64,000 bases of DNA, taken from contig NZ_SLXQ01000003.1 in the NCBI RefSeq assembly GCF_004340875.1, positions 1 through 64,000 of the forward strand. Reading direction: 5' to 3'. Below the pieces are notes generated by a model. The model searched no databases. It had not been told where the DNA came from and saw only the letters and a program-made list of their open reading frames with translations. Made by a program: the position numbers and the translations under genes. This stretch comes from Tamaricihabitans halophyticus (GTDB lineage Bacteria; Actinomycetota; Actinomycetes; Mycobacteriales; Pseudonocardiaceae). Numbering within the stretch: the first letter of the stretch is position 1; each line of letters starts with the position of its first letter. Positions 35,987 to 44,538 of the stretch are shown one piece after another.

Positions 35987-37029
35987 CAGAACCGCCCGTC
36001 TCTGCGCTGGAACTTCGTCGGCTTGTCCCACAGCACGCCGCCGCGGACCAGCCACCGCGCCTGCCAATCGACCAGCGTGCCAAGCGCGACATCCGGGTAA
36101 CCGAACATCGCGTGACAGCGCGCAGCGTTGTTCAGCAACGCCGTGGATTGCTCGGTTCCAGTGAAAACCGGCTCGCGATCAAGTAAACCGCCAAGCTGCT
36201 CGGCCACCTGACGCACCGAAACGGTCTCCGGACCGGTCAGGTTCAGCACCAGCGGCGGGCTGCTCGCCCGGGTCAGGCAGCGCAGCGCCACCTCGTTCGC
36301 GTACCGCTGCCAGACCACGTTGACGTAGGCGGTGCCGAGGTCCACGGGCTCTCCAGAGTGGATAGTCCGGGCGAGATCGGCCAGTACCCCGTAGCGCGGT
36401 TCCACCGCGTAGTTCAACCGCAGCAGCGCCGACCTGGTGCCGTACTCCTGGGCGGCGTGTTCCAGCACGCGTTCCCTGCCCAAGCAGGACATCGCGTACT
36501 CGCCGACCGGTTCAGGAGCCTGCTCCTCGGCACAGCCGCCGGATCCGGCCGGCACCAGCGGGTAGACGTTACCGGTGGAAAACGCCACGATACTGGCCTC
36601 GGCGTACCGGCGAGCGACCAGCGCCGGCAGCACGGTGTTGGTCGCCCAGGCATCGAACGGCTTCGCCGCCGAGCCGAACTTGGCGCCAACCAGGTACACC
36701 ACGTTGGCTGCCTCAGGCAGTGCGGTGAGGTCCGCGGTCAACCCAAGGGAAGCGACCACCGGCTCGACGCCAACCGCACGCAGCCGGTCCGCGGCGTCCT
36801 GATCGGACCAGCGGGACACCGCGAGCACGCGGATCCCGTTGCCAGCCGCATCAGCCGCGCGCTTTGCCATCCGGCACAGTGTCGGCCCCATCTTGCCGCC
36901 CGCGCCAAGCACCACGAGATCGCCCGACCAGCTGGCGGCCTCGGCAACCAGCGCGTCGGATGGCTCGGAGAGCGCATCCTCGAGCGCAGCTTCGTTCTCG
37001 AACACCCTGTTGGTTTCCTTCCCCGTCAT
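35986..37029 (-). CDS. NAD-dependent epimerase/dehydratase-like protein lacking the YxxxK lysine
   Basis: ATG 37029 overlaps the permease stop (ATGA). The 347-aa protein has a Rossmann start (LVVLGAGGKMGPTLCRMAKR), STGNVYPLVP in the serine position, and EYAMSCLGRERV where YxxxK is expected: the tyrosine is present but residue +4 is Cys. Extended SDRs need that lysine, so the enzyme may be catalytically atypical or regulatory. The N-terminal 35 residues precede the Rossmann fold. It is embedded in the sugar ABC operon. Confidence 0.8.
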   Translation of the reverse strand: MTGKETNRVFENEAALEDALSEPSDALVAEAASWSGDLVVLGAGGKMGPTLCRMAKRAADAAGNGIRVLAVSRWSDQDAADRLRAVGVEPVVASLGLTADLTALPEAANVVYLVGAKFGSAAKPFDAWATNTVLPALVARRYAEASIVAFSTGNVYPLVPAGSGGCAEEQAPEPVGEYAMSCLGRERVLEHAAQEYGTRSALLRLNYAVEPRYGVLADLARTIHSGEPVDLGTAYVNVVWQRYANEVALRCLTRASSPPLVLNLTGPETVSVRQVAEQLGGLLDREPVFTGTEQSTALLNNAARCHAMFGYPDVALGTLVDWQARWLVRGGVLWDKPTKFQRRDGRF

Positions 37030-37859
37030 CCCTTGATCCCCGCCGCGACGGCGTTTTCCGTGACATAGCGCTGACCGACCAGATAGGCCACGAAGATCGG
37101 CACGAAGGCGAGCACCGCGCCGGCAAACACCTGCGGCAGCGGCACTTGTTCGGCCTGCAACGAGGCGATACCCGTAGTCAGCGTGCGCATCTCCGGCGAC
37201 TGCCCGACAAGCAGCGGCCAGAGGAAATCGTTCCAGTGCCAGAGGAAAACAAAGATCCCCAGCGTAGCGAGGATCGGTTTGCACAGTGGCAGCACGATCC
37301 GCCAGAAGATGGTCCAGTCGTTGCAACCGTCCACCCTTGCCGCTTCGAGAAGTTCGTCCGGGATTCCCTTGATGAACTGTCGCATCAGGAAGATCGCCTG
37401 GACGTTCGCCAATCCCGGCAGGATCAGCCCCCAGTAGGTGTCGATGCCACCGGAGCGGGCAATGAGGATGAACAGCGGGATCAGCGTGATGTGGTACGGC
37501 ACCATCAGCATGGAGACCAGCGACCAGAACATCACCTCCCTGCCGCGGAACCGTTTCTTCGCGAAGGCGTAGCCGGCCATCGCGGATAGCAGCAGGATCA
37601 GTACCACGGAGACCACGGCGTAGATCGCGGTGTTGATCATCCAGCGCCAGATCTCCGGCGAGGTGAAGATAGCCTGGAACGCCTCGGTGGAGAAGTCCCA
37701 TGGCACCAGGCTGGCCGGAAACTCGATCGAACCCTGTTGCTTGAACGACAGGATCACCATGGCATACAGCGGGAACGCGGTGACGAACGCGCACAGCACG
37801 GCGACCACATGGATCGCGACCTTGCCGAGTCCCCGTGGCGCGAAGGTTTCGGTGGTCAT
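37026..37859 (-). CDS. sugar ABC transporter permease, MalG type
   Basis: The 277-aa protein has six predicted membrane helices and the EAA loop of binding-protein-dependent permeases (DELLEAARVDGCNDWTIFWR), which contacts the ATPase. It is paired with a MalF-type permease immediately upstream (overlapping ATGA) and a lipoprotein binding protein. No ATPase gene is in the operon, so a shared MsiK-like ATPase probably powers it, as in other actinobacteria. Confidence 0.92.
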   Translation of the reverse strand: MTTETFAPRGLGKVAIHVVAVLCAFVTAFPLYAMVILSFKQQGSIEFPASLVPWDFSTEAFQAIFTSPEIWRWMINTAIYAVVSVVLILLLSAMAGYAFAKKRFRGREVMFWSLVSMLMVPYHITLIPLFILIARSGGIDTYWGLILPGLANVQAIFLMRQFIKGIPDELLEAARVDGCNDWTIFWRIVLPLCKPILATLGIFVFLWHWNDFLWPLLVGQSPEMRTLTTGIASLQAEQVPLPQVFAGAVLAFVPIFVAYLVGQRYVTENAVAAGIKG

Positions 37860-38788
37860 CAGGACTCCTTGCCGAACACGATGCGCTGGATCAGGGCCAC
37901 GATCAGTGTGAGCACGAACAGCACGACACCGATCGCGCCGGCATAGCCGAAGTCGAAGTTCGCGAAACTCTCCCGGTACAGCGAGAACACCAGGGTGTAA
38001 GTGGCATCAACCGGGCCGCCCGAGGTCATCACGTAGATCGTGTCGAAGGCCTGGAAGGAGAACGTGGTCTCGATGACGATCAGGAAGAAGATCGCCGGTC
38101 GCAGCTCGGGAAGTACGATCCGCCGGAACCGCTGCCAGGGACCGGCGCCATCCATCAGCGCGGCCTCCTCCAGTTCCTTCGGCACTTCCTGCAGTTTGGC
38201 CAGCATGATCAGCACGCCATAGCCGAACCGGGTCCATACGCCAACCAGCGCGACCGCGGGCAGCGCGAAGGTGCTGCTCTCCAACCAGTTCGTAACCGGA
38301 AAGCCCACTGATTCCAGAATCGACGACCAGGGCCCGTCCACGGAGAAGATCCAGGTGAACACCACGCCGGCGAGGATCAGGCTGGTGACCACCGGCAGGA
38401 AGAACACCGAGCGATACAGCCGTGCACCCCGGAACGCTCGCCTGGTCAGCAAAGCCAGGCCGGTTGCGGCCACAATGGTCAGTGGCACGCTGATCAGCGC
38501 ATAGACCAGCGTGACGCGTAAGGCGTTCCAGAACCCCGGATCGGCGATCAACCGCTGATAGTTCAGCAGGCCCTTCCACTCAAGGCTGCCGCCGACCGTG
38601 TAGTTCGCGAAGCTGAGCAGGACCCCGCCGAGCGCGGGACCGAACCGGAATGCCAGGAACAGTACGAATACCGGCAGCACGAAGGCAAGGCCGATCCATC
38701 CGCCCCGGGAGATCCGCCGCTTGCGTGCGTTCCCTTGCCGGGCATCCCCGTCCCGGGAACCCCTGTCTCGGGTATCCACAGTGGTCAC
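37859..38788 (-). CDS. sugar ABC transporter permease, MalF/UgpA type
   Basis: GTG 38788 follows AAGGA by about eight bases. The 309-aa protein has a charged N-terminus (RDGDARQGNARKRR), six membrane helices and the EAA loop (KELEEAALMDGAGPWQRFRR). It forms a heterodimer with the downstream MalG-type permease. It follows the binding-protein gene by nine bases, and the operon is controlled by the operator-like site upstream of that gene. Confidence 0.92.
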   Translation of the reverse strand: MTTVDTRDRGSRDGDARQGNARKRRISRGGWIGLAFVLPVFVLFLAFRFGPALGGVLLSFANYTVGGSLEWKGLLNYQRLIADPGFWNALRVTLVYALISVPLTIVAATGLALLTRRAFRGARLYRSVFFLPVVTSLILAGVVFTWIFSVDGPWSSILESVGFPVTNWLESSTFALPAVALVGVWTRFGYGVLIMLAKLQEVPKELEEAALMDGAGPWQRFRRIVLPELRPAIFFLIVIETTFSFQAFDTIYVMTSGGPVDATYTLVFSLYRESFANFDFGYAGAIGVVLFVLTLIVALIQRIVFGKES

Positions 38789-38797
38789 GACGTGTCC

Positions 38798-40039
38798 TTA
38801 GCTCCGCAGGATCGGTTCGGCTTGGCTCGCGGCCTCGGCGAGCGCGTCCTCCGGCGTGCGCTGGCCGAGCAGCACCGCCTGCACCAGTGGCGCGAGAATG
38901 TTCACCACTTCCTGGAACCGCGGATTCGGCTCGCCAGGAATGGTTCGGTCCAGGTACTTCTCCGCTTCGGACATCATCGGGTCGTCCGGGTAGAGGTTCG
39001 TCACCGACTCGCGCGGCGAGAAGTAACCAGCCGTGCGGTTGTAGTCGCTCATCACCTCGGTACTGGTCAAATAGGACAGCCAGGCGCGCACCGCGGCAGG
39101 GTCGCGGGCGTCCTGGAACACGCCGTAGCCACCTACGACCCCATAGGCCGCTTGCACCTGCTCGGTCAGCGGCGGGGCGATCTGGATGTGTTCGGTGCTG
39201 CCCATCGCGTTGCCCACATCCAGCGGTGCCTGGTTGTACACGCAGGCCACCTCACCGCGAGCCATCGGAGACTGATCCGGCTGGTAGGCCTGGGTGAGTG
39301 CGGAGCGCTCGACATAACCGTTGTCCACCAGCTTCTTCAGGAAGCGCAGCGCCTGCACCCCTGCGGGGCTGTCCACCGCGAGACTGCGACCGTCCTCGCT
39401 GAACACCTTTCCGCCGGCCTGCCAGAGGAACTGGTAGAAGTTCATGTTCAGCGAGGTATCCAGATCGCCCTGGTAATAGGTCGCGTAGTAGCCGGCGCGT
39501 TTCAGCTTCGGCGCGATCGCCAGCAGCTCGTCCCAGGTCTCCGGCGGCTCGACGCCGGCGTCGGCAAGCACCCTGGTGTCGCAGCTACCAGCCAGCGCGG
39601 CCATCAGAATCGGTGCCACATAAGGCTTTCCATCCATGGTGACCGCGTCGAGCGCGTTGTCCCGGTAATCGGTGAGCGTCCGTTCGGGCAGGTAGTCCTC
39701 GATCGGACTGAGCAGATCCTGGTCGTAATAGCGGCCAACCTGATCCGGAATGAGATAAGCCAGATCCGGTCCCTTGCCGGCCATCAACGCCATGGTGAGC
39801 GAGGCGTCCCGGTCATCCCACGGGCGGGAGACGACGTCCACGTTGATGTCCGGATGCTCGGCGCGGAAACCCTCGACGGTGCGTTCCCAGAACGCCCGAT
39901 CGGCAGCCGGGTCGGTGATGATCGGGTAGGTCCACATGGTGACGGTGTTCCGCTGGTCCTCGGCGCCACACCCGCTGAGCAGCGCACTTCCGAGCAGCCC
40001 GACGGTAAGTGCGGTGAGGAACTTGCGCGTCCTGCCCAC
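38798..40039 (-). CDS. ABC transporter sugar-binding lipoprotein
   Basis: GTG 40039 lies five bases after AGGAGG; the GTG two codons earlier overlaps that site. The 413-aa protein has a lipoprotein signal ending LLSGCG, so it is anchored outside the membrane. The body matches family-1 solute-binding proteins (VTMWTYPIITDPAADR, GKGPDLAYLIPDQVGRYYDQ). It captures an oligosaccharide or sugar derivative for the two permeases encoded next. A 15-bp operator-like motif shared with the secreted propeller gene lies just upstream of its ribosome site. Confidence 0.92.
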   Translation of the reverse strand: MGRTRKFLTALTVGLLGSALLSGCGAEDQRNTVTMWTYPIITDPAADRAFWERTVEGFRAEHPDINVDVVSRPWDDRDASLTMALMAGKGPDLAYLIPDQVGRYYDQDLLSPIEDYLPERTLTDYRDNALDAVTMDGKPYVAPILMAALAGSCDTRVLADAGVEPPETWDELLAIAPKLKRAGYYATYYQGDLDTSLNMNFYQFLWQAGGKVFSEDGRSLAVDSPAGVQALRFLKKLVDNGYVERSALTQAYQPDQSPMARGEVACVYNQAPLDVGNAMGSTEHIQIAPPLTEQVQAAYGVVGGYGVFQDARDPAAVRAWLSYLTSTEVMSDYNRTAGYFSPRESVTNLYPDDPMMSEAEKYLDRTIPGEPNPRFQEVVNILAPLVQAVLLGQRTPEDALAEAASQAEPILRS

Positions 40040-40052
40040 GACCACCTCCTAA

Positions 40053-40069
40053 TTACGGACGTGACCGTA
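40053..40069. promoter_or_regulatory. operator-like site TTACGGACGTGACCGTA (copy 1)
   Basis: The site lies directly upstream of the AGGAGG of the binding-protein gene. It has TACGG and CCGTA arms around ACGTGA. The first 15 bases are identical to a site upstream of the secreted propeller gene at 47655-47673. Two exact copies next to functionally related starts indicate a shared repressor or activator. Confidence 0.65.
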
Positions 40070-40089
40070 TATCTGGCCCGGTGAGCGCG

Positions 40090-40986
40090 TCAAGAACGGG
40101 CTAGCTTGGCTGCTTCGAGTACCGCGCGGAGCACTTCCCTGCTGCGTTGCCAGGGCACCGGTGCCGGTTCGCCTTCGGCCATCCGCAGGATCGCCCGCAT
40201 CGCGTCCCGGTAGCCGAGCGCGGTGAGCTTGTCCGGGCCCGCCAGCGCGTGGTGCAGCTCCTGCGTCGCGGTCTGCGCGCTGATCGCGTAGTGCTCCGTG
40301 CCAGCGCCGACCAGCTCGATGCTGCCCAGCGCCCCGGTTGGCCAGCGCAGCAGCACCGCACCGGTGTCCTCCGAGTTGGTGGGGTGCACGTGGCTGGCAC
40401 GTAGTGCGGATACCGTGCGCGCGCCTTCGCCGAGTACTGCGTCGAGTAGTTCCACGCCGTGCAAACCGACCGAAACCAAGGTGCCCCCGCCCTGTTGCGG
40501 GTCATCCTGCCAGGCGCGTTCCGGGCGCAGAAACGCGGAAATATCGTGCCGCACGGTTGCCCTCACCAGCAGGGCTGGTTCGCTCAACTGGGCCTTCAAC
40601 TCAACAACAGCCGGCGAGAAGCGCAGCACGGAAGAGGTGCAGAAACGCCCGGGATGCCCGCTGACCACGCGATCCAGCTCCTCCAGCTGCACCTCATTGG
40701 CGGCAACCACCTTGTTTGCGAAACAGGGCACACCGGCCGCGAGTACGCCCTCGATCAGTGCCGTCGCCTTGCCTGGCCGTGCCGTCACGATGACGACGTC
40801 CGGGCCGGCGGCGAGCAACTCGGCCAGCGAATGAACAACGTGACAGTCGTATTGTTGCTGGAACATGGCCAGCCGGTCCGGTTCGGTCGAGCAGACCACG
40901 ATGTCCTCGACGCCCTCGCTGCGGGCGACACCCGCATCGGTGAATGGATGGGAATGGGCGAGTCCGGCGAATCCGATACGCATCAT
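40090..40986 (-). CDS. Gfo/Idh/MocA-family oxidoreductase
   Basis: The 298-aa protein has an N-terminal Rossmann fold (RIGFAGLAHSHPFTD) and a C-terminal alpha/beta domain. The usual EKP motif appears as NKV (CFANKVVAANEVQ), keeping the lysine but not Glu and Pro. The family oxidises sugars, inositols or amino-sugar derivatives with NAD(P). It is collinear with and upstream of the ABC-importer operon, and divergent from the small-protein gene at 41055. It probably carries out the first oxidation of the imported compound. Confidence 0.82.
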   Translation of the reverse strand: MMRIGFAGLAHSHPFTDAGVARSEGVEDIVVCSTEPDRLAMFQQQYDCHVVHSLAELLAAGPDVVIVTARPGKATALIEGVLAAGVPCFANKVVAANEVQLEELDRVVSGHPGRFCTSSVLRFSPAVVELKAQLSEPALLVRATVRHDISAFLRPERAWQDDPQQGGGTLVSVGLHGVELLDAVLGEGARTVSALRASHVHPTNSEDTGAVLLRWPTGALGSIELVGAGTEHYAISAQTATQELHHALAGPDKLTALGYRDAMRAILRMAEGEPAPVPWQRSREVLRAVLEAAKLARS

Positions 40987-41054
40987 GACAGTGTCCGCGC
41001 TGGACTTCTGGCATTACTGTGGGGGCGCGCGTTGGCGGGACGATAGGAGTGGCG

Positions 41055-41324
41055 ATGTCCCAGGGACTACCGGACTTCGCGGCGATGGCCGAGGATGCCG
41101 AGCGGGTCGAGCGGAAGGCTCGAGCGCTGTACGAGGAACACGGCCCGACGATCGCGCAAGTGACCGGCGACCCGGGAGCCGATGGCCTACTGGACTTCGT
41201 CACCGCCACCGCACTGGGGACGGAAGCATGCCACGCATGGGCACGCGGTGATTTCGAGACAGGCAACGATTTCCTCGAACGAGCGAACGGCTACTTGGAC
41301 AGCGCGCGCAAAGCGGGCGAGTAG
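41055..41324 (+). CDS. hypothetical helical protein (89 aa)
   Basis: ATG 41055 follows ATAGGAG. The 89-residue acidic protein is all-helical (AEDAERVERKARALYEEHG, then TALGTEACHAWARGD), without signal peptide. The family is not recognised. It lies divergent from the Gfo/Idh/MocA gene and upstream of the amidohydrolase-like gene. The gap 41325-41482 is locally AT-richer and holds only promoter-like sequence. Confidence 0.6.
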   Translation: MSQGLPDFAAMAEDAERVERKARALYEEHGPTIAQVTGDPGADGLLDFVTATALGTEACHAWARGDFETGNDFLERANGYLDSARKAGE

Positions 41325-41482
41325 GCTACCGACAGTTGGTTGAGAATTCGCAAACATTTCCCGTGAAAAGCTGGCCCTGCGAAGCAATTACGGGAGCAAT
41401 ATGGATATGGAAAAAAATTCCCTGCGCTGTTCGTCGATTTACCTCTGTGGAATAGCGGGGTTTGCCTGCTAGCTTTGCGGCT

Positions 41483-42214
41483 GTGTCCGTAACGATCGAC
41501 ACTCCGGTGGGCTTGTTCGACTGTGACCTGCTGCTCGGCGGCTCGCCGGGCCTCGAAGGGAAGACGAGCCCGGACGAGTTGCGCGCCAGGTTGGACAGCG
41601 CGGGTATTGGCGGCGGGTTGGTCAGCTCAATGCGCGCGTTGTTGTTCGACCTGACCGGTGGAAATGACGAGGTATGCGCGCTCGCCGAAGCTTATCCGGA
41701 GTGCTATCCGGCGGGCGTACTCGATTTAAGGGACCCGGTTGGCGCGGCCGCGGAGATCGAGCGACTTGCGGAAAATGGCGTGAAAGCGTTTCGGATTACC
41801 CCGGATGCACAGCGGGTACCGCCGACCGCGCCCTCGTTGCACTACCTGGCCAGCGTGCTTGCCGAGCGCGGGTTGGTTGCGTTGGTGGAAGGCGATCTGC
41901 GCACCCTGTGGCAACCCTTCGTCGGCCGGGACGCGAAGGTGGTTTTCCTCGACGCCCGAGTAGATGATCTTGGCGACCTACTGCTGCTTTGCCGGGACGA
42001 ACCCGGATTTCACGCAAGCACGCGGATGTTGACCGGAGTGGAAACACTGGAGAAGGCGGTGTACCGGCTTGGCGCGGAGCGACTGTTGTTCGGTTCCGCT
42101 GGGCCGCTGTACGAGGTGGCGCCGACCGCGCTGCGGCTGCACTGCTCCGGACTGGGGTCCAGTGAAGTGGAACTGATCGCCAGCGAGAATGCCCGCCGGC
42201 TGCTGCGGCCCTGA
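41483..42214 (+). CDS. amidohydrolase-2-like protein lacking metal ligands
   Basis: GTG 41483 is the likely start, with weak ribosome site; TTG 41462 is also open. The 243-residue protein follows the amidohydrolase-2 TIM-barrel plan (NGVKAFRITPDAQRV, LLFGSAGPLYEVAP, ENARRLLRP). The metal-binding HxH is replaced by FDCDLLLG, and the GSDxP aspartate is Ala in FGSAGP. It is thus probably not a zinc hydrolase; it may be a metal-free lactonase-like enzyme or a binding protein. It belongs to the rightward half of the sugar-acid cluster. Confidence 0.65.
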   Translation: MSVTIDTPVGLFDCDLLLGGSPGLEGKTSPDELRARLDSAGIGGGLVSSMRALLFDLTGGNDEVCALAEAYPECYPAGVLDLRDPVGAAAEIERLAENGVKAFRITPDAQRVPPTAPSLHYLASVLAERGLVALVEGDLRTLWQPFVGRDAKVVFLDARVDDLGDLLLLCRDEPGFHASTRMLTGVETLEKAVYRLGAERLLFGSAGPLYEVAPTALRLHCSGLGSSEVELIASENARRLLRP

Positions 42215-42307
42215 TCGTACGGACTGCCTGCACCGGGCGCGGCGATGCACGAGCACCATCGGTGCGGCTTAGACTGCGGCAATGTTCGTGCAGCACGAGG
42301 GAACCCG

Positions 42308-43522
42308 ATGAACCCGCCCACGATTGGTGTGGTCGGGCCGAGCGACCTCGTCGCGCAGCTCGCCGAAATCGTGCGGAACAGTGGCAAGTGTCCGGTCGTG
42401 CCGATCGCCTATCAACATGAGAACGAGACGGTCGGGCTGCTGCGCGAACACCACGACGCGGTGGATGCCTGGCTGTTCACTGGGATCGTGCCGCATACGA
42501 TCGCGCGCGCCGCCGCGGCCGTGGAACACCCGGCGGAACATGTCTCCTACAGCGGGGTCACCCTGCTGAGCATTGTGGTGCGACTGCTTTCCGAGGGCCG
42601 CGCGGTCCGCGCGCTGAGCGTGGACACCCTCGGCGCCGACGAGGTACGGGAAACCCTGGATGCGGCCGGGCTGGCGGACACCGCGACCGAGGTCTTCGAG
42701 TACCGGGAAGGGCAGACCAACGCGGAACTGCTCGCCTTCCACCGCGCCGCGCGGAAACGCCTCGGGCCGGACGCGATCGCGCTGACCTGTCTCGGCTCGG
42801 CGTTTCACGCGCTACACGACGAACTGCCCTCGGTACGTATGGTTCCGTCCATTAGGGATACCCGGGAGGCCGTCGCTTCGCTGCTGCTCAAGACGCAGAG
42901 CCATCGCTACTCCGATGCGCAGGTCGCGGTCGGATTCGCGGAACTCGACGAGGCGCGAGTGAGCCTGGCACCGCTGCTCAGCAGGCTCGGCGCGAGCAGC
43001 TTCGAGCTGGACGACGGTCGGCTGGCGTTCGTCACCACGCGCGGCCCACTTTCCGCCGCGACGGCCGAGTTCAGCTGCCTGCCGCTGCTCGCGGGGCTGA
43101 CCGCTCCAGCACATATCGGCATGGGTGTTGGTCGTTCGGCAGCCGAAGCCGAAGCCCTCGCGCAGGCCGCGCTCGGCAGGGCGCAGGAAGCAGACCAGGT
43201 TGCCGGGGCGGTTGCGCTGCCCAATGATGTGCCACGGATACTCGATTCCGCACCGGAGGCGGAGGTGGGCACGCGCGATCTGCGGCAGCTCGCCACCCGG
43301 GCCGGGGTCAGCAAGCAAACCCTGCTGACGCTGCGCTCGATGCTTGCCGATCGACGCTCGGGCGAAGTGACCGCGCAGGATATCGCCGAGGCCTTCGGGG
43401 TACATGAACGCAGCGCCCGCCGACTGGTGAAACAGCTGGAACGGGCGGGAATCGCAGTGCCGAGCGGACGCCGGATCAACGGCCCCGGCCGGCCGCTGGT
43501 TGTTTACGACTTCAAGCTATAA
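42308..43522 (+). CDS. uncharacterised multi-domain regulator with C-terminal winged helix
   Basis: ATG 42308 follows GAGGG. The 404-aa protein has a Rossmann-like N-terminal domain (TIGVVGPSDLVAQLAEIVR, about 1-170), a middle alpha/beta domain (about 190-290, with AQVAVGFAELDEARVSL, reminiscent of GGDEF-like folds), and a C-terminal region with two helix-turn-helix stretches (TRDLRQLATRAGVSKQT and TAQDIAEAFGVHERSARRLV) ending in a basic wing. The layout recalls ligand-sensing regulators, but I do not recognise the family. It is the best candidate for the protein that binds the shared operator. Confidence 0.65.
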   Translation: MNPPTIGVVGPSDLVAQLAEIVRNSGKCPVVPIAYQHENETVGLLREHHDAVDAWLFTGIVPHTIARAAAAVEHPAEHVSYSGVTLLSIVVRLLSEGRAVRALSVDTLGADEVRETLDAAGLADTATEVFEYREGQTNAELLAFHRAARKRLGPDAIALTCLGSAFHALHDELPSVRMVPSIRDTREAVASLLLKTQSHRYSDAQVAVGFAELDEARVSLAPLLSRLGASSFELDDGRLAFVTTRGPLSAATAEFSCLPLLAGLTAPAHIGMGVGRSAAEAEALAQAALGRAQEADQVAGAVALPNDVPRILDSAPEAEVGTRDLRQLATRAGVSKQTLLTLRSMLADRRSGEVTAQDIAEAFGVHERSARRLVKQLERAGIAVPSGRRINGPGRPLVVYDFKL

Positions 43523-43533
43523 CGGGAGGTTCG

Positions 43534-44451
43534 GTGCACGCGGCAACGAAGGCGCTGATCGACAAGCTGCGACACGGCCTGGTGCCGGCGGCACTCACGC
43601 CGATGGACTCGCATGGTCAGGTGGACGTGCACGCGCTGGAGGAATACGCGATCGCGCTCACTGGCGCGGGCATCGCCGGCGTGGCGGTATGGGCGCATAC
43701 CGGCAGGGGCCTGTACCTGACCGAGGCGGACCGGCTGCGCGTGCTGGACACGTTCCGGCAGGCGAGTAAGCGGCCGGTGATCGCCGGCGCGGGAGTGCCG
43801 GTTGGGGCGACGGATTCCTATGAGCTGGCCACGCTGCGGATGGCCGAGCGGGCCGCGGCGCATGGCGCGGATGCGCTGATGGTGTATCCGCCGGCCGCGC
43901 TGCGGGATGTGCCGCAGCGGGAGGCGGATCTGCTCAAGCTGCACTGCCGGGTCGCCGAGCTCGGCTTGCCGATCATCGGTTTCTACCTACACGATGCGGC
44001 CGGCGGGTACGAGTATCCACAGTCGCTTGTGGACGAACTGCTGACGATACCGGAACTGGCCGGGATCAAGGTCGCCACGCTGGACAGGGCGATCGGCAGT
44101 CAGGACACGTTGCAGCGGATCCGTGCCGTCTCCGATCGGCTGGCGATCACCGGCGAGGACCGGATGTTCGGGCCCTCGCTGATGTGGGGCGGGGACTGTG
44201 CGCTGGTTGGTATCGCGGCGGCCAGGGTAGAGCTCTCCAGAGCGTTGCTCGAGTACTGGTTCGCCGGTGATTACCCGGCGTTTCACGCGGCCTCGACGCG
44301 GCTGGACGAGTTCGCCGCGCGGACCTTCCGCGCCCCGATCGAGGGTTACGTGCAGCTGATGTTCGATGCTGCTGTCCAAGATGGACTAATCCCTGAGCAG
44401 GCCGCGCACGATCCATACGGCCCGCTTCCGGTCGGCGCGCTTTCCCTCTAA
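43534..44451 (+). CDS. DapA/NAL-family aldolase, paralogue 2
   Basis: GTG 43534 follows GGGAGG by a few bases and starts 11 bases after the regulator. The 305-aa protein has Schiff-base Lys179 (LAGIKVATLDRA) and Tyr151 in IIGFYLHDAAGG, again 28 residues apart. It shares the GFYL-x-[DE]-A-x-GG motif with the paralogue at 34958, so both likely act on related 2-keto acid substrates. Which direction and which substrate are unknown. The composite repeat follows its stop. Confidence 0.85.
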   Translation: MHAATKALIDKLRHGLVPAALTPMDSHGQVDVHALEEYAIALTGAGIAGVAVWAHTGRGLYLTEADRLRVLDTFRQASKRPVIAGAGVPVGATDSYELATLRMAERAAAHGADALMVYPPAALRDVPQREADLLKLHCRVAELGLPIIGFYLHDAAGGYEYPQSLVDELLTIPELAGIKVATLDRAIGSQDTLQRIRAVSDRLAITGEDRMFGPSLMWGGDCALVGIAAARVELSRALLEYWFAGDYPAFHAASTRLDEFAARTFRAPIEGYVQLMFDAAVQDGLIPEQAAHDPYGPLPVGALSL

Positions 44452-44452
44452 C

Positions 44453-44513
44453 CTCGCTAACCTTAAAGAACGCGGTCACGCACAGTCACCGCAAGATCCT
44501 TAAAGATTGCGGT
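44453..44513. repeat. composite dispersed repeat, units B and A (copy 2, inverted)
   Basis: Unit B occupies 44453-44479 and unit A 44485-44513, with arms ACCGCAA and TTGCGGT around GATCCTTAAAGA. Compared with the copy at 17711-17771, the order and sequence are the same on the opposite strand. It lies between two convergent genes (DapA paralogue 2 and a lipoprotein gene). Confidence 0.78.
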
Positions 44514-44538
44514 TTTGTGGGGTTGGCTGCGCGGTGGC

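Noticed and set aside
37835-40084. Plus-strand frames over the ABC permease and binding-protein genes
   Set aside because: They read through genes with strong family motifs on the minus strand and lack ribosome sites and domain features.
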